From: Thermoplasmata archaeon
GTDB lineage: Archaea > Thermoplasmatota > Thermoplasmata > Lutacidiplasmatales > UBA184
Assembly (NCBI GenBank): GCA_030046135.1
Contig: JASIEC010000090.1
Coordinates: 1 to 5,290, forward strand
DNA: 5,290 nucleotides
Direction of reading: 5' to 3'
Shown here: positions 1-5,290 of the stretch, one piece after another
Layout of the letters: the number at the start of each line of letters is the position of its first letter
How positions within the stretch are numbered: position 1 is the first letter of the stretch
Translations under genes and position numbers: made by a program
The notes under the pieces: model-generated
Databases searched by the model: none
Told to the model about the DNA's origin: nothing
What the model saw: the letters and a program-made list of their open reading frames with translations, nothing else

Positions 1-336
1 CCGGTCCCCCCGGAGCAGCTCGCCCGCCGAGCCCGGAAACTCGATCCGCGGTTCACGGAGCGCCTCGCCGCCTACCGGGACCTTCGGGAGCGCCGGCTCG
101 TCGTGAAGACGGGGTTCAAGTACGGCGCCCACTTCCGCGCCTACCCGCGGAACCCCGAGAACGCGCACGCGCGCTACCTAGTGCATGCCTTGCCCGCGGC
201 GCACCGCTCCTCCTGGCCCGAGGTGGCGGGGAGCGTCCGGGTCGCCCAGGGGGTCCGCAAGGAGCTCCTCGTCGCGAGCGTCGCGGGCGACGCGTCGCCG
301 GTCCGCTTCCTGTCGCTCGAGAGGATCCGGCCGTAG
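1..336 (+). CDS. endA: tRNA-splicing endonuclease, catalytic domain (5' end truncated by window)
   Basis: This is the last 111 residues of an archaeal tRNA-intron endonuclease, which cuts the bulge-helix-bulge at the ends of introns in precursor tRNA. The reading frame is open from base 1 and stops at TAG 334-336, so the start lies outside the window. The segment YRDLRERRLVVKTGFKYGAHF (fragment residues 25-45) leads into the nuclease fold. The expected catalytic triad is visible: Tyr48 (in FRAY), His56 (in HARYLV) and Lys87 (in VRKELLVA). The His-Lys spacing of 31 residues equals that of the Methanocaldococcus jannaschii enzyme (H125, K156). The fragment cannot show whether the full protein is the short homotetrameric type, the long homodimeric type or one subunit of a heterotetramer. 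The gene runs towards the trp operon and ends 20 bases before its last gene. The family call is confident. Confidence 0.93.
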   Translation, partial: PVPPEQLARRARKLDPRFTERLAAYRDLRERRLVVKTGFKYGAHFRAYPRNPENAHARYLVHALPAAHRSSWPEVAGSVRVAQGVRKELLVASVAGDASPVRFLSLERIRP

Positions 337-356
337 GCGGCGCCGGAGGGCGACGC

Positions 357-1109
357 TCAGGGCGGCGTCGGGCAGGCGGCCGTCGAGCTGAACGAGAGAT
401 CGAAGGCGCCCGTTGCGATGTCGAGCGCGACGTAGAACGAGGTCTCGTTCGTCGGGCCCGAGACGAACGGAGCGCACGGGAGGTACTCCACGGCCCACGC
501 GGTCCCGATCTTCGTTCCCCCGTCGCTGGTGTTCCCGAACGCGACCATCGTCATCGCCGACAGGTGGGCGTCGGCGGCGACGTCGGCGGAACCCGCGTTC
601 TTCCATGCCACCTGAGCGGCCGTGGGGCTGTCCGCCACCGTGGCCGGAAGGGGCTGGATGGCGCCGACCGACTTCGAGCAGCCGCTGCCGACGAGCTCCG
701 TCGCGTCCGCCGCGGTCCCGTTCACGACCACCGAGACCGCGTACGAGCCCGACGACGGCTCGGAGTAGACGAGGACCCAGAACGGCGCGAGCCCCGACGA
801 CCAGGCGCCCCGATACTCCGGAACGTAGACCGGGGACGAGGCGTTGACCCCCGACGGAAGCTCCTCGGTGCAGTTCGCGCCGAGCTCGGTCGAGAGATTC
901 GCGAGGGCGACGGTCGCCGGGGCGTCGTCGTCGAATCCCGTCGCGGCGAGCAGCGACCAGGTCCCCGGGTAGTGCTCCACGAGCTCCGCCGTCGCCTCGC
1001 TGCGCGCCTGCGAGAACGGAACCCCGCGCGGGCCGGCGGAGCCCCCGAGCGAGATGACCCCCGTCGCGACGAGGCCCGCGATCACCACGACGACGGCGGC
1101 CGCCGACAC
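357..1109 (-). CDS. Putative membrane-anchored, sequon-rich surface protein of unknown function
   Basis: I do not recognise a family. From the in-frame GTG at 1109 the product is 250 residues. It has one hydrophobic stretch, about residues 1-22 (VVVVIAGLVATGVISLGG), and then a polar domain of about 225 residues. That domain carries six N-glycosylation sequons (N71, N79, N89, N130, N193, N221) and four cysteines (80, 144, 212, 246) that could form two disulfides, so it probably faces outward. The end, with VALDIATG followed by a short strand, is loosely like a PepSY-type hairpin, but this is too weak to name. The start is uncertain. The same frame is open upstream and encodes a Gly/Pro/Ser-rich tail ending in ARRW next to the hydrophobic stretch, which looks like a real cytoplasmic tail, yet it has no ATG, GTG or TTG between the trpA stop and 1109. 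The gene is last in the trp operon and converges with endA. Coding is likely; function is unknown. Confidence 0.75.
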   Translation of the reverse strand: MSAAAVVVVIAGLVATGVISLGGSAGPRGVPFSQARSEATAELVEHYPGTWSLLAATGFDDDAPATVALANLSTELGANCTEELPSGVNASSPVYVPEYRGAWSSGLAPFWVLVYSEPSSGSYAVSVVVNGTAADATELVGSGCSKSVGAIQPLPATVADSPTAAQVAWKNAGSADVAADAHLSAMTMVAFGNTSDGGTKIGTAWAVEYLPCAPFVSGPTNETSFYVALDIATGAFDLSFSSTAACPTPP

Positions 1110-1236
1110 CCCGGCGACCCGGATCCAGCGGCGGGCGGTGGGTCGCCCCGTCGGCCCCGAGCCGGGGGAACCTCCGGCCGGCCCGCTCTCGCCCGTTCGC
1201 TCCCCTCCCTGCGGAAGAATTGTCGGCCCCGGTACT

Positions 1237-2034
1237 TCATCCCTTGTCCGGCTGGGAGGGCGGGACGAGGGTGTGCAGCCAGCGCTCCACCTCCGAGTCT
1301 GAGGCGCCTCCGTCGAGCCGCTCCTGAAGGGCGGAGCCGACCACGATCCCGTCGGCGCCGCTCGCCAACGCCTGCCGCGCGCTCGAGCGGTCCCGGATCC
1401 CAAACCCCACCAGGACCGGCAACCGCGGGGCCGCCCGATGGGCCTCGGAGACCAGCGGGCGCAGCGTGCGCGACGCGGTCGGGGGGGCCCGCCCCGTGAT
1501 GCCGAACCGTGAGACGAGGTAAAGGAACCCCGAGGAGGCGCTCGCGATCGCGCGCATTCGCGCGGGCGAGGCGGTGGGCGCGGCGAGCAGCACGAGCGAG
1601 AGCCTCGCGCGGCGAGCCGCCGATCGCCACGGGGCCGACTCCTCGAACGAAAGGTCCGGGACGATCAGACCCGTCGCACCGGCGGCCCGCAGCTCCTCGA
1701 GCGCTCGGGCGACTCCCCGACTCCACACCGGGTTCGCGTAGGTCATTACCGCGGTAGGGAGCCGAGCGCTGGCCACGGAGACCGCCGCCCGAAGGTCGGC
1801 CCACCGGGTCCCGGCGGCGAGGGAGCGATCGGCCGCCGCTTCGAGCGTCGGCCCGTCGGCGATCGGGTCCGAGAACGGGAAGCCGAGCTCGAGGGCGGCC
1901 GCCCCGCCCTGCTCGAGGGCACGAACGGTGCCGGCGAGTCGACGGCGGCGTCGCCGGTCCACCATGAGGTAGGGGACCACGATCGGGGCCCCCGCGGCCC
2001 GTCTTCGGCTAAGCGCGCGATCGAGCGGCTCCAA
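1237..2034 (-). CDS. trpA: Tryptophan synthase alpha subunit
   Basis: This cytoplasmic subunit splits indole-3-glycerol phosphate into indole and glyceraldehyde 3-phosphate and channels indole to TrpB. The product is 265 residues, close to the usual length of about 265-270. The signature ELGFPFSDPIADGP contains the catalytic pair Glu49 and Asp60, at the same numbers as in E. coli. Further family motifs follow in order: VMTYANPVW, GLIVPDLSFEES, LYLVSRFGITGR (active-site loop 6), VLVGFGI and GADGIVVGSAL. The start is TTG at 2034, supported by a GAGGTG motif at 2039-2044 and by a normal-looking N-terminus (LDRALSRRRAAG). It overlaps the end of trpB by 26 bases. An oddity is that the loop after the first strand, usually TAGDP, reads MVDRRRRRR (residues 24-32). 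The stop TGA at 1237-1239 overlaps an ATG of another frame. Confidence 0.95.
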   Translation of the reverse strand: MEPLDRALSRRRAAGAPIVVPYLMVDRRRRRRLAGTVRALEQGGAAALELGFPFSDPIADGPTLEAAADRSLAAGTRWADLRAAVSVASARLPTAVMTYANPVWSRGVARALEELRAAGATGLIVPDLSFEESAPWRSAARRARLSLVLLAAPTASPARMRAIASASSGFLYLVSRFGITGRAPPTASRTLRPLVSEAHRAAPRLPVLVGFGIRDRSSARQALASGADGIVVGSALQERLDGGASDSEVERWLHTLVPPSQPDKG

Positions 2035-3178
2035 GCACCACCTCGAGATCCTTGTCCCCCCGGCCAGAGAGGGTCACGACGATCCTCTCCCGGGAGGGGC
2101 GGCGTCGCGCCTCTCCGACCGCGGCGTACAGGGCGTGGGCCGGTTCGAGGGCCGGTAGGATTCCCTCGTCCTCGGCGAGCCATCGGAACGCGGCGAGGGC
2201 CCCGTCGTCCGCTACGGACCGGTACGCGACCCGCCCCGACTCCTTCAGCCAGGCGTGCTCGGGGCCGACCCCCGGATAGTCGAGACCGGCCGAGATGCTC
2301 TCGGTCGGCGCGACCTGGCCGTCGGGCCCCTGGAGGACGTAAGTGAAGGCCCCGTGCAGGATCCCCGGCCGCCCCCGGCTGAGGGAGTCGGCGCCGTGAG
2401 GCGAGCCCCGGGGCCCCCGCGCCTCGACGCCGAGCAGCTCGACCTCGGTCCTGAGGAGCGGATGGAACGTCCCGATCGCGTTCGACCCGCCGCCCACGCA
2501 CGCGACCGCGAGATCCGGGAGCCGCCCGAACGCGGCCCGGGACTGGTGGCGGATCTCCCGTCCGATGACGCTCTGGAACTCCGCCACGATCGAGGGGAAC
2601 GGGTGGGGCCCGACCGCGGAGCCGAGGAGGTAGTGGGTCGTCCGGACGGTCGCGATCCAGTCCCGCAGCGCCGCGTTGATCGCGTCCTTGAGAGTGCGGC
2701 TCCCCGTGGTCACCGGCACGACCCGGGCGCCGAGCAGCCGCATCCGCTCGACGTTCGGCCGCTGGCGCGCCATGTCGACCTCGCCCATGTAGACGACGGT
2801 CTCGAGGCCGAGGGCCGCCCCGACCATCGCGGTCGCGACCCCATGCTGGCCCGCGCCGGTCTCCGCGACCAGTCGGGGCTTGCCCATCCTCCGGGCGAGG
2901 AGTCCCTGACCGAGCGCGTTGTTGAGCTTGTGGGCGCCCCCGTGGACGAGGTCCTCCCGCTTGAGCCAGATCTGCGCGCCGCCCGCCCGTCGGGTGAGCC
3001 GGCGCGCGAAATAGAGCGGGGTCGGCCGGCCGGCGTACGTTCGGGAAAGCCGGCGGTGCTCGGCCCGGAAGGCGAGGTCGGTACGGGACTCCGCCCAAGC
3101 CCGCTCGAGCTCGGCGAGGGCCGGGACGAGCGTCTCGGGGACGTACGCTCCCCCGAACGCACCGAACCGCCTAGGCAT
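2009..3178 (-). CDS. trpB: Tryptophan synthase beta subunit (TrpB1 type)
   Basis: This PLP enzyme condenses indole with L-serine to give L-tryptophan, in complex with TrpA. The product is 389 residues, the usual size for TrpB1. The N-terminus RRFGAFGGAYVPETL is typical and fixes the ATG at 3178. The PLP lysine is Lys84 in GGAHKLNN, followed by the catalytic Glu106 in AETGAGQHGVATA. GGGSNAIG is the phosphate-binding loop, ISAGLDYPGVGPEH carries the substrate-gating aspartate, and SGRGDKDLE is the C-terminal PLP-ring serine motif. These motifs place it in the canonical, TrpA-partnered group rather than the TrpB2 group. A small deviation is DLVHGGAHK where DLNHTGAHK is common. The start overlaps the end of trpF by 8 bases. 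A GGGAG motif touches the ATG with no spacing, so initiation probably relies on coupling to trpF translation. Confidence 0.97.
   Translation of the reverse strand: MPRRFGAFGGAYVPETLVPALAELERAWAESRTDLAFRAEHRRLSRTYAGRPTPLYFARRLTRRAGGAQIWLKREDLVHGGAHKLNNALGQGLLARRMGKPRLVAETGAGQHGVATAMVGAALGLETVVYMGEVDMARQRPNVERMRLLGARVVPVTTGSRTLKDAINAALRDWIATVRTTHYLLGSAVGPHPFPSIVAEFQSVIGREIRHQSRAAFGRLPDLAVACVGGGSNAIGTFHPLLRTEVELLGVEARGPRGSPHGADSLSRGRPGILHGAFTYVLQGPDGQVAPTESISAGLDYPGVGPEHAWLKESGRVAYRSVADDGALAAFRWLAEDEGILPALEPAHALYAAVGEARRRPSRERIVVTLSGRGDKDLEVVLGAARSRA
2039..2044 (-). promoter_or_regulatory. Shine-Dalgarno sequence of trpA
   Basis: On the minus strand this reads GAGGTG, a match to the complement of the archaeal 16S rRNA tail, four bases before the TTG at 2034. 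It lies within the trpB coding sequence and is the main nucleotide-level argument for the TTG start of trpA. Confidence 0.65.
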
Positions 3179-3818
3179 CTCCCTTCTCGAACCGCTCGAC
3201 GGCGGCCACGAAGGCCCGCATCTTCTCGATGTCCTTCTCCCCCGGGCTCCGCTCGATCCCCGACGAGACGTCGACGCCCCACGGCCGCACGACCGCGAGC
3301 GCCTCGCCGACGTTCGTCGGGTCGAGGCCGCCCGCCAGGACGAACTTCCGCCCCGGGTGTCGGTCGACGATCCCCGCGCAGACCTCCCAGTCGGGTCGCA
3401 CCCCGCTCCCTCCCGGCGACGCCTGGCCGGCGGCATCGAGGTGCACCCGGGGGTAGTCCTCCGCGGCGGGGACCTTCGGGGGCTCGCTGCCCGCGCCCGG
3501 AACGGGGACCGGGATCGACGGGACGAGGTGGTGGATCTCGAGGTACTCGAGGCCCGCCGGAATCTCCCCGTACACCTGGACCCGGTCGACCCCGACCTCG
3601 TCGAAAAGGCTGTGGATCAGCTCGGCCGAGGGTCGCACGACCACGGCCCAGGCCTCCGCCTCCGGGGGAAGGTGTTCGATGAGCCCGCGCGCCTGGTCGG
3701 CCGTGATCGAGCGCGGGGAGCTTGGGACCCCGAGGACGAAGCCGGCGGCGCCCCCCGCCGGGACCTCCTCGATCGTCGCGGGGTCGGAAAGGCCGCAGAA
3801 TTTCACGAACGTTTTCAC
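3171..3818 (-). CDS. trpF: Phosphoribosylanthranilate isomerase
   Basis: This enzyme carries out the Amadori rearrangement of N-(5-phosphoribosyl)anthranilate to the carboxyphenylamino-deoxyribulose phosphate used by TrpC. It is a single (beta/alpha)8 barrel of 215 residues, slightly longer than the usual 200 or so. The catalytic cysteine is Cys8 in VKFCGLSDP, and the general acid is Asp128 in HLDA, followed by the GGSG loop and the DW pair (143-144). Phosphate-binding motifs are FVLAGGLDPTNVGEAL (159-174) and GVDVSSGIERSPGEKD (181-196). GFVLGVPSSPRSI (26-38) is also typical. QVYG replaces the common QLHG at 81-84. The extra length seems to lie in a Pro/Val-rich stretch at about 98-120. The start GTG at 3818 shares four bases (GTGA) with the trpC stop and has a strong Shine-Dalgarno sequence at 3824-3830. 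Confidence 0.95.
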   Translation of the reverse strand: MKTFVKFCGLSDPATIEEVPAGGAAGFVLGVPSSPRSITADQARGLIEHLPPEAEAWAVVVRPSAELIHSLFDEVGVDRVQVYGEIPAGLEYLEIHHLVPSIPVPVPGAGSEPPKVPAAEDYPRVHLDAAGQASPGGSGVRPDWEVCAGIVDRHPGRKFVLAGGLDPTNVGEALAVVRPWGVDVSSGIERSPGEKDIEKMRAFVAAVERFEKGDA

Positions 3819-4627
3819 GGGCGACCTCCTAGCGGCGCTCGGCGAAGCGACGACAGGAACCGCGCCGGGTCGCTCGCCCGGGCGACGGCCGTTCCGACAA
3901 GGAGCCCGTCCGCGTCGGCCTCCCAGAACCGGGCCGCGTCCTCGGGCCCCTCGACGCCGCTCAGGCCGAGCAGGGGCCGGAGACCCCGGCGTGCCGCGTG
4001 CCGGACGGTCGCGAGCGCCCTTGGGCGATCGAGGGTCAGGGAATCGAGGTCGCGGACGTTGACGCCGTACACGTCCGCCTCCACCCCGTCGGCCACGCTT
4101 AATTCTGCCTCCCGATGGAACTCAAGGAGAACCTCGAGGCCGAGCTCCCGGGCCCGATGCGCGAGGTCTTTCAAGGGCCGGTCGAGCAGGCCGGTCCCCT
4201 CGAGCCGGGCGATGAGAAGAACCGCGCCCGCGCCGGAGCGGGCGGCGATCTCGAGTTGGCGAGGCTCGACGACGAACTCCTTGTAGAGGACGGGGCGCCC
4301 CGTGGACCGGGCCAGCTCGGCGACGTCGTCGGGGGACCCCTCGAACCTCGGGCGCGTAGCGAGGCAGGAATATCCGGCGACGCCGGCCACGTCCGTCGTC
4401 CGGAGGAACTCGGGGATCGTCCGAGCGGGGAGCCGGGAGACCTCCTGGCCCGGGGAGACCTTCTTGTACTCGACCACCAGCGCCCCTCGCTCCCGCTCGG
4501 TCCGGACGGCGGTCGCGAGACTGGCGGGCCGCGAGGTACGGGGCGGTGGGAGGTGCTCGCCCCGACCGTCCTGCACGCTCGAGCGTCGGACGTCGTCGAC
4601 GATCTCGGCGAGGAAGCCCGGGCTCAT
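3815..4627 (-). CDS. trpC: Indole-3-glycerol phosphate synthase
   Basis: This enzyme decarboxylates and closes the ring of the TrpF product to form indole-3-glycerol phosphate, the substrate of TrpA. It is a (beta/alpha)8 barrel of 270 residues, near the family norm. Residues matching the Sulfolobus solfataricus active site are all visible: Glu53 and Lys55 in VVEYKKVSPG, Lys116 in PVLYKEFVV, Glu169 in VLLEFH, Asn190 in YGVNVRDL and Ser223 in LGLSGVEG. The last phosphate loop is ADGLLVGTAVARA. The usual KxSPS motif reads KVSPG here, a mild deviation. The ATG at 4627 forms an ATGA overlap with the trpD stop, and a weak GGGAG lies eight bases upstream. The frame is open further upstream but there overlaps trpD, and the N-terminus FLAEIVDDVR fits the ATG chosen. 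Confidence 0.95.
   Translation of the reverse strand: MSPGFLAEIVDDVRRSSVQDGRGEHLPPPRTSRPASLATAVRTERERGALVVEYKKVSPGQEVSRLPARTIPEFLRTTDVAGVAGYSCLATRPRFEGSPDDVAELARSTGRPVLYKEFVVEPRQLEIAARSGAGAVLLIARLEGTGLLDRPLKDLAHRARELGLEVLLEFHREAELSVADGVEADVYGVNVRDLDSLTLDRPRALATVRHAARRGLRPLLGLSGVEGPEDAARFWEADADGLLVGTAVARASDPARFLSSLRRAPLGGRP
3824..3830 (-). promoter_or_regulatory. Shine-Dalgarno sequence of trpF
   Basis: On the minus strand this reads AGGAGGT and lies five bases before the GTG start of trpF, inside the end of trpC. It is the strongest ribosome-binding motif in the window. It supports the GTG at 3818 over the in-frame GTG four codons later. Confidence 0.8.
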
Positions 4628-5290
4628 GGAGACGGCTCCCGGTACCGCTCGCCGAGTCGGACGAGGGTGTCGAGGAGGCGCGCGGGGCTCCCCGAGTCCA
4701 GAGTGGCACGCGCGGCTTCCACCCCGTCGGAGAGCGACGAAGAGCGACCGGCGATCCATAGCGCCGCGCCGCTCGTGACGAGCACGGAACCTCGGAGGGC
4801 CCCCGAGGCTCCCGCGAGGACCTCCCGCGCCGTCCGGGCGCCCTCGTCGGGTGGAAGGGGTCCCCAAGGACCCCTGCGCTCCGACGGCGCGAGGAGGGAC
4901 CCTGGCCGTACGATCCGGCGGACCTGCCGGCCCGGTCCCCAGACGTACGCCACGGTCACCGCGCGCGGCGAGAACTCGTCGGTTCCGTCCCGTGACGACA
5001 TCGTCAACCCCCGCGCGACCCCGAGGCGGGCCAGGGCGCCGGCGAACAGCTCTGCCTCGGCCGGCGAGCGAGCGCCCGTCACGTGGAGCTTCACGTGCGC
5101 GGGGTTCGAGATCGGGCCGAGCCGGTTGAACAGGGTCGGGATGCCGAGCAGGCGGCGCGCCGGGGCGACGACGGCCACCGCCGGGTGGTACAGCGGCGCG
5201 TGCAGGAAGGCGAGGCGGTAGCGTCGGTAGCTCTCCCGGGCGAACTCGAGGGAGGTCGTGACCGGGAGCCCGAGGGCGGTGAGGAGGTCG
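4624..5290 (-). CDS. trpD: Anthranilate phosphoribosyltransferase (5' end truncated by window)
   Basis: This enzyme transfers phosphoribose from PRPP to anthranilate, the first committed step after anthranilate synthase. Only the last 221 residues are in the window, about two thirds of a typical protein of 330-350 residues; the frame is open to the right edge. The fragment begins in the family's SSxxGSADxLEALG region (here DLLTALGLPV). It then shows FLHAPLYHPAV (fragment residues 28-38), the anthranilate-site motif LLGIPTLFNRLGPISNPA (47-64) and DGTDEFS with the Mg-binding Asp104-Glu105. The glycine-rich PRPP loop would lie beyond the edge and cannot be checked. In ISNPA and RLGPI the family sequence is slightly altered (usually LGPLxNP). 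The gene is the most upstream one visible in the operon and is joined to trpC by an ATGA overlap. Confidence 0.93.
   Translation of the reverse strand, partial: DLLTALGLPVTTSLEFARESYRRYRLAFLHAPLYHPAVAVVAPARRLLGIPTLFNRLGPISNPAHVKLHVTGARSPAEAELFAGALARLGVARGLTMSSRDGTDEFSPRAVTVAYVWGPGRQVRRIVRPGSLLAPSERRGPWGPLPPDEGARTAREVLAGASGALRGSVLVTSGAALWIAGRSSSLSDGVEAARATLDSGSPARLLDTLVRLGERYREPSP
4636..4640 (-). promoter_or_regulatory. Weak Shine-Dalgarno sequence of trpC
   Basis: On the minus strand this reads GGGAG, eight bases before the trpC ATG and inside the end of trpD. It is short and could occur by chance at this GC content. Translational coupling through the ATGA overlap may matter more. Confidence 0.4.

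Noticed and set aside
1082..1240. A separate small gene starting at the ATG that overlaps the trpA stop
   Set aside because: Its product of about 50 residues is Arg/Gly/Pro-rich, without a motif, and mostly overlaps the sequence encoding the anchor of the surface protein in another frame. It is more useful as a clue to the start problem.
1110..1403. Extension of the surface protein to the in-frame start codon at 1403
   Set aside because: It would overlap trpA by over 160 bases and add an Arg/Ser-rich stretch that is simply trpA read in another frame. Only the part after the trpA stop looks like a genuine tail.
1746..3098. A 450-codon minus-strand frame overlapping trpA and trpB
   Set aside because: It is an out-of-frame reading of trpB and trpA, Arg/Pro/Gly-rich, with no independent motif.
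2255..3682. A 475-codon open frame on the plus strand across trpB and trpF
   Set aside because: It is antisense to two well-supported enzyme genes, its product is rich in Arg, Pro and Gly with no recognisable motif, and long antisense frames are expected at this GC content.
4115..5221. A 368-codon open frame on the plus strand across trpC and trpD
   Set aside because: It is antisense to trpC and trpD, which have intact family motifs. The translation is low-complexity and shows no domain.
1..5290. CRISPR array, tRNA or rRNA gene, insertion sequence, riboswitch or trp leader
   Set aside because: No regularly spaced repeats, cloverleaf, inverted-repeat-bounded transposase or Trp-rich leader peptide was seen. 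The window is almost entirely filled by coding sequence, and the 5' end of the operon is outside it.

Overview
The window is a GC-rich stretch of archaeal chromosome. Two things point to Archaea. The first gene encodes the catalytic domain of an EndA-type tRNA-splicing endonuclease, an enzyme typical of archaea. The gene at 357-1109 encodes a membrane-anchored, outward-facing protein with six N-glycosylation sequons, a style common in archaeal cell-surface proteins. The strong G/C preference at third codon positions, together with these traits, would fit a high-GC euryarchaeal lineage such as soil or acidic-habitat Thermoplasmata. That placement is inference, because no rRNA or other marker is present.

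Layout: positions 1-336 (+) hold the 3' end of endA, cut by the window edge. After a 20-base convergent gap, everything else lies on the minus strand and is read from right to left: trpD (5' end cut by the window edge), trpC, trpF, trpB, trpA, and then the secreted or anchored protein of unknown function. All four trp junctions overlap: 4 bases D/C, 4 bases C/F, 8 bases F/B and 26 bases B/A. This indicates one polycistronic message with coupled translation. An ATG also overlaps the trpA stop (ATGA), but it is not in the frame that encodes the final protein, so the start of that gene is uncertain.

Together the trp genes encode the steps from anthranilate to tryptophan. TrpD adds phosphoribose, TrpF isomerises phosphoribosylanthranilate, TrpC closes the indole ring, and TrpA and TrpB release indole and condense it with serine. 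The anthranilate synthase genes trpE and trpG are not in the window and may lie beyond the right edge. The catalytic residues I checked are all present, so the enzymes look functional.

I see no mobile element, CRISPR array, RNA gene, riboswitch, clear terminator or TATA-type promoter, and no new system. The points most worth a second look are the unresolved start of the 357-1109 gene, the presence of a sequon-rich surface protein at the end of a tryptophan operon, and an arginine-rich replacement of a conserved loop in TrpA.
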